A DNA stretch of 64,000 bases from Saccharomycopsis fibuligera x Saccharomycopsis cf. fibuligera (Eukaryota; Ascomycota; Saccharomycetes; Ascoideales; Saccharomycopsidaceae). Under the pieces are notes generated by a model. The model saw only the letters and a program-made list of their open reading frames with translations. It was not told the origin of the DNA and searched no databases. The first letter of the stretch is position 1. Each line of letters starts with the position of its first letter. Location: contig CP012810.1 in NCBI GenBank assembly GCA_001936135.1, forward strand, positions 744,001 to 808,000. The letters are read 5' to 3'. Shown here in pieces: positions 9,853 to 18,468 of the stretch. Made by a program: the position numbers and the translations under genes.

Positions 9853-10752
9853 TGTTGATAGCACAAGAAGTTTGGCAATGCGTGATAGTAGGTATGCTAG
9901 CTGCGATTCTCTATAGCTGTAGAAGGCAGGCAAGGGTAATGGAAGAGCTCTGTTGATAGATCAATGAGAATGCGACGGGAGGCTGGACAAAGAAACAGTA
10001 ATAGTATGATAAGGTAGAAGCGACAATAAAAATAACTAGGAACTGTCTGTGTACGGTTGTTTCCTTTATTCTTGGTAATGCAATTGATTATTCTGCTTGT
10101 TTGATCGGATCAAAAAAGATTTTGGAGGCTGGAAATTTGCGACCAGTTGCTGGTATATAAAGACTTCTGGCACTCAATGTTGAAAGATGGCTGGCACCTC
10201 GAGCAGCTGCATAACCGAAGCTCCACCTAGAGTAGCTAAATTAAGCAGATCCACATGAGCCCTATATGCCATAGTCAGTAGGCCAGTGGGGAATTAGCCA
10301 CGCATTGGAAAAAAAAAAAAAAGGTCAAGTCCGAAAGTTATACACGCCTCGAGAAAGCGCAGGGGAAACCTAGGATCATGAAATTTGTCCCTCGAGGACG
10401 ATGTTCTAATGGGGGCCAGTCGACATCGTCTAGAGCAGTGTGCATCATGATGCGATTGACGGGCCGTCGTCTCGAAACTTAATGGTGATCTCTGCTGCAG
10501 TTTTCTGTATGTACACGCACGATCACTAGAATACACGCAGACGGATACATGCATCAGGGACACCACGAATTCTGCTAAGTGCCATACCGGTAGATAATCA
10601 CCTCAGCAGTGGCAATGGGGACCTCAAAACTGTCATCGATGTCATCAACAACAATGCCGTCATCATCGCCATCGCCATCGCCATCGCCATCGCCGGCGCT
10701 ATTTCATTCACAGTCTCCATTTGCTCAATACGCAAAATAGCTCCCAGCTGCA
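9853..10752. other. Long, locally GC-rich region between divergent genes
   Basis: It separates the divergent unknown gene and MIY1. The part at ~10180-10620 is clearly richer in G+C than other spacers and holds several inverted repeats and an A14 run (see the candidate ncRNA). An imperfect (CATCGC)n run lies at ~10660-10693. Short open frames here show no protein signature. Confidence 0.55.
10311..10450 (-). ncRNA. Candidate structured RNA (two hairpins plus U-run)
   Basis: On the minus strand two tandem hairpins precede a T14 run. The first pairs GACGATGT with ACATCGTC (8 bp, 18-nt loop). The second pairs CCTCGAG with CTCGAGG around GGGACAAA and GTTTCCC segments. A perfect 12-bp palindrome GCATCATGATGC lies just upstream. 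The layout resembles a small RNA with a T-run terminator, but no family features (C/D, H/ACA, Sm site) are evident. It could equally be structured promoter DNA of MIY1. Confidence 0.25.
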
Positions 10753-12966
10753 ATGGATACACAGCAGGAGAAGGCACCTCCTCATGAGCAGACACCTTCT
10801 GGTGCTTCTACATCCAGCACCGCAGCTCACGTTAGTATAAGTACCGGTGTCCAATCGTCTACTTCCACCAACGCCAACGCCAACACCAACACCAACACCA
10901 ACGTCAACTCCAGCGCCCCGAATCAACCACCCGAAACTGCAACATCAGAGAACGAGTTTCTCTCAAGTCAGCAAGTTTCTACAAGTGCTGGCAGAAACAC
11001 ACCGCAACCCAGCAGCAGCAGTAGCAGGAGTAAAAAAGCGGAGAACAATGTCTTGAAACACGCGGAAGTAAAGTTTAGGACCAAAAGGATATCCTGGTTC
11101 AACCCTGTGTTCCAATCTCAAATGACCTCTGAAGTTTTGATTCAAAACGAGAATGGGCCTTGTGCATTGATAGCGGTGGTCAATACTCTCATTCTCAACT
11201 ATCAGCTCAAGCACAACTACCTGCTTAACAATTCCGGTCCCCGATCTACCGACGCAGCCAAATGTCCCGAAATTGAACAGCTTGTGAAGCTTGTGGATAC
11301 AAAAGATGTCGTCAAGTTCACCGATATAATTGACCTTCTAGGCTCGATTTTGCTAGTGAATGTTTCATCAAAAGTCAGCCAAGACAATTCCAATGAAAGC
11401 AAAGGCAGTATACTGACTGTGGCGGAAAAAGCTTCCAATGATACATCCGATAACAAGTCCGCTATTAAACACCTCCCTAATGCTGCTTTACAGGTTCTGT
11501 CCAAAGAAACTTCTTTGGAAAACGATAGCATTACTGGTGTCCTCAACTTGCTATCGCACCTACACGAGGGCCTCAACATCAATCCGAACTTCACCACAGG
11601 TAGGATAGATAACTCCGTCACTGACGTCGACTTCTCACTTGCAGAAATTTTTGATAAACTCGCACCAGATATCGAAAACCCTCAAAGCGCTCCGAAAGAA
11701 TCCCTGCTGTCTGGCAGAAATGTGCACACTTTTCAACACCGTGCACCTCCGTCTCTGAAAAACAGTCCAGAGCTATCCTTGTTTAAACTATTTGACTTGA
11801 GCATCTATCATGGCTGGTTGGCCGATCCAACATTAGATTTTGAAGAGTTTAAAATCATTAATTACTTGCAGAATTTTGATGTTTGCCAAAATTTTCTAAT
11901 TTATGTTGACGATCTCTTGGAAAATAAGCGTGGATCTAAATTGAAAGGCAAAGAAGCTATTCTTGACGATGGGAGTGAAGCTAATGAGATTGGTGGTGAT
12001 TGTAATTCAAAACCGGAGCTAGATTTCGATATTTACAGGAACCTTGCCGACGACAACTCGAGTACAACAACTGGCCATAATCCGTTTGAGGAAAATGATA
12101 TGAGCAATAATGGTGTGTTTCTGATGCAGAACTTGACCCCCGCTGAGCAAGATATCCTATATGCTTATCGTAAGAACATCAATAACTGGTTAGCCAGATC
12201 AAGCACACAGCTAACTGAAAAGGGCATCAATACCCTAAAGGACCAAGTTGAATCTGACAGTTTTGTGATTTTCTTCCGCAATGACCATTTCAGCACATTG
12301 TTCAAGCGAACAGTATACAACGAGGCTAACGAAAAGGATTTCGAGTTATACTCATTAGTCACCGATGAAGGATTTGTCAATCTTCGAAACGTTGTATGGC
12401 AGGAACTAAAGTCTGTTAATGGCTTTGACGAGTTGTTTTATGACAGAAATTTTATTCCAGTCGATCTCAACAACCAAGCCACTGCTGCTGCTGCTGCTGC
12501 TGTATCTAAAAATGAGCCATCTGGTTCTCCAGGAATGTCAACGCCAGCAGATGTAGCACCGACAAATCTCAAAAGTAACGGTAAGTCATCATCATCCGCA
12601 TCAGCCAAACCACAATCAGGTTTTGCTGCTGACCTATACAAGACCAGCGACTTTTATTCACCAAATTTGGCAAGTTATGATGGACTCGTGAACGGCAATG
12701 ACGACGAGGACTTCAGGCTTGCACAGCAATTACAGGAAAAAGAAGACGCAGCGGTGGCTAAACGATTACAGAAGAATTTGAATTCGTATGGTAATAACGG
12801 TGGCCACAGAACAGCACCTGGCGGTGGTGGGACTGGTAAGGCTGGAAATGGTACCATTGGCAATGATAAGAACGGCAGCGCGGCAAATAGTACTAAATTG
12901 AAAAAAGATGCAAAAGGCAATGATAAGAATTTGGCAAAGAAACACAAAGACTGCGTGATTGTTTGA
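10753..12966 (+). CDS. MIY1: MINDY-family deubiquitinase Miy1
   Basis: A 737-aa protein from the ATG at 10753. Residues 1-100 are Ser/Thr/Asn-rich. The MINDY catalytic core begins at ~105 with the hallmark NENGPCALIAVVNTLIL, placing the catalytic Cys at 137. The catalytic His lies in FFRNDHFSTLFK (~512), followed by LVTDEGFV. These enzymes cleave K48-linked polyubiquitin; that function is inferred from the family. A helical C-terminal segment (FRLAQQLQEKEDAAVAKRL, ~656-674) resembles a ubiquitin-interacting motif. The protein ends in CVIV, a possible CaaX prenylation box. Insertions make it much longer than the ~360-aa S. cerevisiae Miy1. Several CTG codons fall in polar stretches, e.g. the pair at 11704-11709. 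Confidence 0.9.
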   Translation: MDTQQEKAPPHEQTPSGASTSSTAAHVSISTGVQSSTSTNANANTNTNTNVNSSAPNQPPETATSENEFLSSQQVSTSAGRNTPQPSSSSSRSKKAENNVLKHAEVKFRTKRISWFNPVFQSQMTSEVLIQNENGPCALIAVVNTLILNYQLKHNYLLNNSGPRSTDAAKCPEIEQLVKLVDTKDVVKFTDIIDLLGSILLVNVSSKVSQDNSNESKGSILTVAEKASNDTSDNKSAIKHLPNAALQVLSKETSLENDSITGVLNLLSHLHEGLNINPNFTTGRIDNSVTDVDFSLAEIFDKLAPDIENPQSAPKESLLSGRNVHTFQHRAPPSLKNSPELSLFKLFDLSIYHGWLADPTLDFEEFKIINYLQNFDVCQNFLIYVDDLLENKRGSKLKGKEAILDDGSEANEIGGDCNSKPELDFDIYRNLADDNSSTTTGHNPFEENDMSNNGVFLMQNLTPAEQDILYAYRKNINNWLARSSTQLTEKGINTLKDQVESDSFVIFFRNDHFSTLFKRTVYNEANEKDFELYSLVTDEGFVNLRNVVWQELKSVNGFDELFYDRNFIPVDLNNQATAAAAAAVSKNEPSGSPGMSTPADVAPTNLKSNGKSSSSASAKPQSGFAADLYKTSDFYSPNLASYDGLVNGNDDEDFRLAQQLQEKEDAAVAKRLQKNLNSYGNNGGHRTAPGGGGTGKAGNGTIGNDKNGSAANSTKLKKDAKGNDKNLAKKHKDCVIV

Positions 12967-13373
12967 AGCTTGGACTTTTTTCGAAAATTTAGTGAGGAAC
13001 TTTTTTTTTTTTTTTTTTTTTTTTTGTCTCCTTTGTGTTTATATTTTTTTTTTCCTATTTTTCCCTTCGTTCTTTAGACCAGTTCAATGCAAATGTGGTT
13101 GATAATATTATTGATGTCTATTATACTCAATTTTGTTTGTTTTTATCTTTATAGCGCTGCATTTTCAGTTGAAAAACATAGATGCACACATTTAGTTTGA
13201 TGACAAGCATACTTTTTTCCCATTATCTTACAGATCACTAGAAATAATAAAAAGTTTTTATAGTATATCAAAAAATTAACAATTAAATACAAAAGTCTAT
13301 GACAAATTTACACTTGGCAAAATTGTTTCATAATCATTACCACATAAATTTGTATTTGAAAATTAAAGCTTAA
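12967..13373. other. 3' spacer between convergent MIY1 and POL5
   Basis: Contains long T-tracts (13000-13025, 13046-13055) that probably serve in mRNA 3'-end formation for MIY1. Nothing else is seen. Confidence 0.6.
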
Positions 13374-16300
13374 TCATTTCTGAGGTTGCTGCTTGGTTCC
13401 TGAAAAGTAGTTAATCAAATCGTAGAACATGGAAGCATTGACCTTAGAGTTTTTAGTCTTAACCCATTTTTTCAAACTCTCACTGTAAATGTCAATTACT
13501 TTGTCATAATTTTCGTCTGGACTGAGCAGAATCAAGATCTTACTCAAGTAAATTGAAAACTGGTTGTAAGCATTTGACAAGGCAGGACTTGCTGATTTGT
13601 GCGACTTGTTATGAATCTTTGACAAAAGCGCAAAAAGAACCTTATCATTTATTTCATATGCCTCTGGTTCTTCTCCGTTGTCGTTATTATCCACAATTGT
13701 AAAGTATTGAACTTGCAACACAATTCTAATTCTAGCAATTTTCTTCAATAACTTGTGGGCCTTGTCACGCAAAGCTGGACTAAGTGTCAATTCCATTAAG
13801 CTCAATAATGGATCAATTAATGACAAACTCAAATACTTCTCATTGTTCAAACTACCAAAATCGGAATGTTCTTTCTTGTTATAATCCAAAATCTTGTCAA
13901 CATAAATATCCAATAAGTCCAAGACTCTGTTTTTGAAGAAAATCATGTTTTCTTGGGCCTCTTGCTTTTCAATTTTTCTTTTATTCCCTGTCTTAACGTT
14001 CTTCAATGCATTTTGGCGCTGTTTGAAAATCAATGACAATTGATTATCAATAGCCATCATTTGCTCATCATCCATGCTTTCTTCGTCTTCACTATTTTCC
14101 TCATCATCACTACTGTCACTATCATTACTATTGCTCTTTTCCTCATCAGAACTCGAGCCTTCTAGAACAAGTTCACCGTCTTTAGTAGGAATTTTCAATG
14201 CTTTGGCCAATTCAGTGGCAGTCTTTTTATCCAACTTGTCCAAGAAATCTTTTGAGTCAGCATCAGGTTCATCATCCTCGTCATCGCCAATATCCTCATC
14301 CTCGTCATCGTCGTCGTCATCATCATCATCTTCTTCTTCCTCATCCATCTCTTCGTCTTCCTCGTCACCTTCAACATCTTCCTCGTCACCTTCACCGTCT
14401 TCCGCAGTGTCAAACAAAGTCTTTTGGCCCTCAACGTTCTCTTTCACTAGTAATATGTCATACAAGCTCTTCAAATTAGCGTAGCGTAAATCAGTAACAA
14501 ACGTTTCCCATATAATTAAAGAAAGCTTTTTCGACAACAGACTCTTTTGATGCACGAATCTTAATACAATTTCAAGTAAAATGTCAATAGATCTAAACGA
14601 TTCATCATCCTCCACACTGTCATTGGCAGCTGGAGATTTTTTAAGGATGCTACTAGAATCTTCAGCATCACGAGCATCACCATCGCCTTCCACTTGCTCA
14701 TCTTCATCATCATTATCTTCACTAGATGATAAAGGTGCATCGTCACTGCTCACGTCATTATTAATTTCTTGATCCAAATGGAACTTCTTGTACGCGGCAG
14801 TAACCTCTTCCAACAAAGACATCGAATCCTCTAAAGAGTCAGCATCAGAGAAGAAGTGCAACAAAATGATAGAGTAAATCAACTCAAATGATGATAATTT
14901 GTCAATAAGAACACTTTTCTTCACATTCTTCACGCTGAAATTGTTTTCTATTAACTGTGATTTTTTTCTAATGATTTTCTTCAAAGCTTTAAAATTTTTG
15001 TACTTAAACTTGCTAAGCTCCTCATCCAAAGCTACCACCGGAGCGTATTTCCTCTTGCTTTCGTCAAGTTTCTTCTGCTCTTTCTCAATAGAGAAAGCTT
15101 CTTTCAAGGCGATGTACAACCACGAGTTGTTATCCACTCTTTTGAAGCTGACAATATCAAGCAATAAAGTGTTCAATTTTTTGGAAATCAAGTTTGAAAC
15201 ACCATTGAATGACTCTGGCTCATCTGTTGGTTTGAAAAAGCCGTACAAGACAAATGTCTTGATTAGCTCGTCAAGCCATTCATTGTTAATCTCTGGACCA
15301 ACAAGACTTTCTTTGTCTTTCATAAAAGAGTTGTTCAAGGTATTAAGCCTGACACGATAGAATTTCAATAATAGCGTCACTTGGTTAACGACCCATTTTT
15401 GTTTTTTCTCAACAAGCTTTTGCTTCAATGAGTTTGTATTGCTGTTTTGTTCGCTGTCATCATCACTTTCTTCCTCTTCGCTACTGCTGTCGTCATCTTG
15501 CTTTTTGCTCTTTTTGTTCTTGTTTGATTTTTGTCCATCTTCAAGCTGCTTTTGTTCAATATTATTCAAATAATGTTCTGGATACTGTAAAACGTCCAAA
15601 AACAAACCCGTTAATGCTTTCAATTCGTCAAAATTGCCAAAAGTAGCAATGTTTTGAATTAGACTTTCAATGGTTTTCGTTCCGGTTATATTGTCAAAAT
15701 TTAAATTGCTGTATGGGGAAAATAAAAAGTTTTGCAATAACTGGAAACTTATTTTAACATTTGATGGGTTACATGCTATGCTTTTGCATATAAAAGTGTT
15801 TAAAATTTCTTTCTTGACAAGGTTATACAACATACGTGAGCTGTTCCCTGACTGGTTAATCAATGTACGCAAGAAATTCTCTGTGAAAAGATGGTCCAAC
15901 TGAGACGGCATAAAATTTCCTTGCTGATTCAATCCCACACATTCATTCACAAATATCTCAAACACTTTAAAACCCCAATATTTTCTCTCTGGAGATGCTT
16001 TGCTTGCAAACAATGAATCATCCACAATAACTTTCCAAAATTCTTTGACCTTGATTGCATCACTTAAGGAAGCACTGGTGTTAGTTGAAGTCTTTTGTTT
16101 CTTGCTTGAGCGCTTGTGTGTCTTTTCGCTCTTCTTTCTCTTTTTATTGTTTGAGTCCAAAACAACGCTTTCTTCAGCTATGTCCTCAAGCTCATTTTTG
16201 ATGACCGCACGGATGATGAAGCCCCAGACAAAATGTAAATTTGGTGACCAGTTTCCCTTCTGTTGCTTTTTATCCTTTTTAGTCTGTTTACCGTCATTAT

Positions 16301-17075
16301 CAGCCACATCATCTTCAGGCGCACTGGTGACTTCAACATCTTTCAAAGTTTTTGCTAATGTGTGTAAATTGGATTTAAGCAATGGGTTATTGTGCTTCCA
16401 TCCATTGGTAATATTTAGTTTAGACAAAAGATCAACTTTATTGTGTAAAATCAACAAAAGATAGATTGATAAACCTTCGGTTGATAAAGTTAAGCGCTTT
16501 TCATTAATTTGTTCTAATAGCTCTTTAAGAATTTCATCAGACGCTTTACCAGCAGTTATCAACTTTGTCAAAAATTCAAACAACGTGTAAAAGCAGGACT
16601 CTCTGATCCAAGATTTGGAGAGCGCTAACTCCAACACTTGCTTGGTAAACTCCCAAAAACTCTTTTCAAAAGCATTCGTGTCTTTAGTATCAATAAACAA
16701 TGTGGAATTGGCTAATGCTTTAAGACCAAAGATGCGGCCGAACAAGTATGCTCTTTCGTCTTTGCCTTTCTTTGAAGAGCGGACTGCTTTTAGTTGCTGG
16801 TCAAGCGATGTCAAGTAGGACTGGATATCAATTTTGGACTGTTGAAATCTGATGTTCAAAATCTCTGAAAGAGCAGTGGAGAACCCAATTCTTGCAGCTG
16901 CTCTGGATGAAGCTAAACCCTTTATCAACCGAGTGAAAGCATATTCCCATTCTTTATCGTCTTCAGCAGCTTGCAATTCTTTAATCAAGCTGACAGCGGC
17001 TTTGATCCGCTCATTCTCGATTTCACTGGAGAGCAAGTAATAGTGATCTCTAGAAACAGTATTAGCTTTCACCAT
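13374..17075 (-). CDS. POL5: Pol5/Mybbp1a-family ribosome biogenesis protein
   Basis: A 1233-aa protein. I place the start at the ATG at 17075, because the frame extends upstream without another ATG and the residues after Met (NTVSRDHYYLLSSEIENERI) fit the Pol5 N-terminus. The fold is helical-repeat throughout, with Lys-rich and Asp/Glu-rich insertions, one a near-pure acidic stretch with a run of nine Asp encoded near 14311-14338. Pol5 is a nucleolar factor needed for rRNA synthesis and 60S maturation. It is classed as a B-family polymerase only by name. S. cerevisiae Pol5 is 1022 aa; the acidic insertions explain part of the extra length. A PAC box lies upstream. Confidence 0.92.
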   Translation of the reverse strand: MVKANTVSRDHYYLLSSEIENERIKAAVSLIKELQAAEDDKEWEYAFTRLIKGLASSRAAARIGFSTALSEILNIRFQQSKIDIQSYLTSLDQQLKAVRSSKKGKDERAYLFGRIFGLKALANSTLFIDTKDTNAFEKSFWEFTKQVLELALSKSWIRESCFYTLFEFLTKLITAGKASDEILKELLEQINEKRLTLSTEGLSIYLLLILHNKVDLLSKLNITNGWKHNNPLLKSNLHTLAKTLKDVEVTSAPEDDVADNDGKQTKKDKKQQKGNWSPNLHFVWGFIIRAVIKNELEDIAEESVVLDSNNKKRKKSEKTHKRSSKKQKTSTNTSASLSDAIKVKEFWKVIVDDSLFASKASPERKYWGFKVFEIFVNECVGLNQQGNFMPSQLDHLFTENFLRTLINQSGNSSRMLYNLVKKEILNTFICKSIACNPSNVKISFQLLQNFLFSPYSNLNFDNITGTKTIESLIQNIATFGNFDELKALTGLFLDVLQYPEHYLNNIEQKQLEDGQKSNKNKKSKKQDDDSSSEEEESDDDSEQNSNTNSLKQKLVEKKQKWVVNQVTLLLKFYRVRLNTLNNSFMKDKESLVGPEINNEWLDELIKTFVLYGFFKPTDEPESFNGVSNLISKKLNTLLLDIVSFKRVDNNSWLYIALKEAFSIEKEQKKLDESKRKYAPVVALDEELSKFKYKNFKALKKIIRKKSQLIENNFSVKNVKKSVLIDKLSSFELIYSIILLHFFSDADSLEDSMSLLEEVTAAYKKFHLDQEINNDVSSDDAPLSSSEDNDDEDEQVEGDGDARDAEDSSSILKKSPAANDSVEDDESFRSIDILLEIVLRFVHQKSLLSKKLSLIIWETFVTDLRYANLKSLYDILLVKENVEGQKTLFDTAEDGEGDEEDVEGDEEDEEMDEEEEDDDDDDDDDEDEDIGDDEDDEPDADSKDFLDKLDKKTATELAKALKIPTKDGELVLEGSSSDEEKSNSNDSDSSDDEENSEDEESMDDEQMMAIDNQLSLIFKQRQNALKNVKTGNKRKIEKQEAQENMIFFKNRVLDLLDIYVDKILDYNKKEHSDFGSLNNEKYLSLSLIDPLLSLMELTLSPALRDKAHKLLKKIARIRIVLQVQYFTIVDNNDNGEEPEAYEINDKVLFALLSKIHNKSHKSASPALSNAYNQFSIYLSKILILLSPDENYDKVIDIYSESLKKWVKTKNSKVNASMFYDLINYFSGTKQQPQK

Positions 17076-17231
17076 TGTATAGTATGTGTGCAAAAGGCTG
17101 CTAATTATCGATGATTCCAGATGTACTTGATATTTGACCGTCCGTATGGTTTTGGCAGTATTATTCTCTATTTTCCGCTCTATGAGGTCCCCCACTCAAT
17201 AATAAAATTTTTTTTAAAGATCCATGCGCGC

Positions 17232-17241
17232 GCGATGAGAT
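17232..17241. promoter_or_regulatory. PAC element upstream of POL5
   Basis: A perfect GCGATGAGAT (PAC consensus GCGATGAGNT) sits ~160 bases upstream of the POL5 ATG, next to an AAAATTTTTTTT tract at 17204-17215 resembling an RRPE. Both motifs are established marks of ribosome-biogenesis promoters in yeasts (Dot6/Tod6 and Stb3 sites). Confidence 0.7.
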
Positions 17242-17474
17242 TACCCGACAAGATGTATGAACCGCTTAGTTAAAAAAATCGTTTTTGATCAACGTATATT
17301 AAACGTTCGTACAACAGAAAACGGCTACCAACACAGAAACTAACAATTCAGTCAGTAGACAAGATCAAATGTAAGAAATAGAGTAAAAATGCATTAAAAG
17401 TAAATATTTAGATTATAAAATAGCAATCCTTTTAAACTAGGGCAACGACCACGTTGAGCTAACTTAAAAAGAGG

Positions 17475-17672
17475 GTTTTGCGTCAGGAGCCAAAGACAGT
17501 GCAATAGCAACGACACGATGCGAATAGCCATGAGCAAGCCCATTAAAGCTATTCACCAGGAACAAAAATAAAAGTAACAATTTTAAATTACTTCCTGTGG
17601 AAGCATTTCAGTTGTTACGCTGAAAAGAACAGATACTACACTTGATCTAAGCCAAAAGGCAAAGAGATTTGG
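17475..17672 (-). ncRNA. U2 snRNA: U2 spliceosomal snRNA
   Basis: The minus strand reads ATCTCTTTGCCTTTTGGCTT from 17668 and continues with TAGATCAAGTGTAGTATC, the nearly invariant U2 5' region. The branch-site recognition element GTAGTA is at 17634-17639, able to pair with the TACTAAC branch points of this window's introns. Stem-loop IIa (TTTCAGCGTAACAACTGAAA) follows, then a IIb-like hairpin and an Sm site ATTTTTG at 17563-17569. After that come a strong hairpin GAATAGC/GCTATTC (SLIII) and a terminal stem with loop TATTGCAC, the U2B''-type loop. The 3' end is placed at the foot of that stem. The 5' end could be a few bases upstream of 17668. Confidence 0.93.
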
Positions 17673-18468
17673 CCTTTTTTAAAAAGGGGAAGAGATTTTT
17701 AAGAGTAGGGGGAAGCCCTTCTTTTATAGTTTTTCTGGAGGTCATTGGTGTATGGGTTTATGGACAGGAGCTCTGAACATCCAAACACCGGCGCTTCCCT
17801 GGGCAACAATATTTTGTAAACAAACACTGGCAGGGTAAATTGGAAGCCCAATTTGGCACTGTACGCTAACACACACAGTAAACCATAAACAATAGCAATT
17901 TAAGATACCGACAGTGGTTGCAGAGCATAAAAGTAATGCTGGCTTAAGCTCAACTAAAAGCTACATTGGTTCTCTCTGTGAGCTCTGAAAACAGTTATCG
18001 AACATGTCTCGAGTTAGAATATTCGGTCTACTATCTATACCATCGCTGTTATATTGTAATGGATGATTGGTCAGAAACAGATCTCGGAGATGGCCCTATT
18101 TCTGACAGCATCTCCAAATTCACTCATTTTAGAACTTCATCAACTCATACTATTGCAGCATAATATTATCTCTTCTATGTTTTATATTCAGTTGTAACCG
18201 AACTATCTACGAAAAATATTGCATTTCGGCACCAAGGCAAATTTGTATGGCCATGATGAGCCGCCTGCGCTAAATAGTCACATGAGTGCAATTTTTTAAT
18301 TTTTTTTTTTTTTTTTATTTTTCAGCAGAGATGCTGCAGGATACAGGAAAAAAAAATTTTTTTTTATTTATTTTTTTTATTTGTAGTCTGCTCCTGTATT
18401 TGTACCAGCTATTTCAAACAGTGCAATTATCACATCTATTTTATACTAATATCAATACCAAATAAAAG
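17673..18468. other. Intergenic region between U2 and PUF6
   Basis: Left part: probable U2 promoter. Right part: PUF6 promoter with T tracts, an RRPE-like AAAAAAAAATTTTTTT tract near 18350-18364 and a GATGAG core at about 18256. No gene is supported. Confidence 0.55.

Noticed and set aside
10294-10566. 90-codon minus-strand frame in the MIY1 upstream region
   Set aside because: No recognisable motif, and the C-terminal poly-Phe comes from the A14 run.
14074-14484. Ser-rich and other frames antisense to the POL5 acidic tract
   Set aside because: GAT/GAA repeats read backwards give poly-Ser; the POL5 frame explains the region.
17076-17195. 40-residue N-terminal extension of POL5
   Set aside because: It starts with GTG; the ATG at 17075 matches the family N-terminus.
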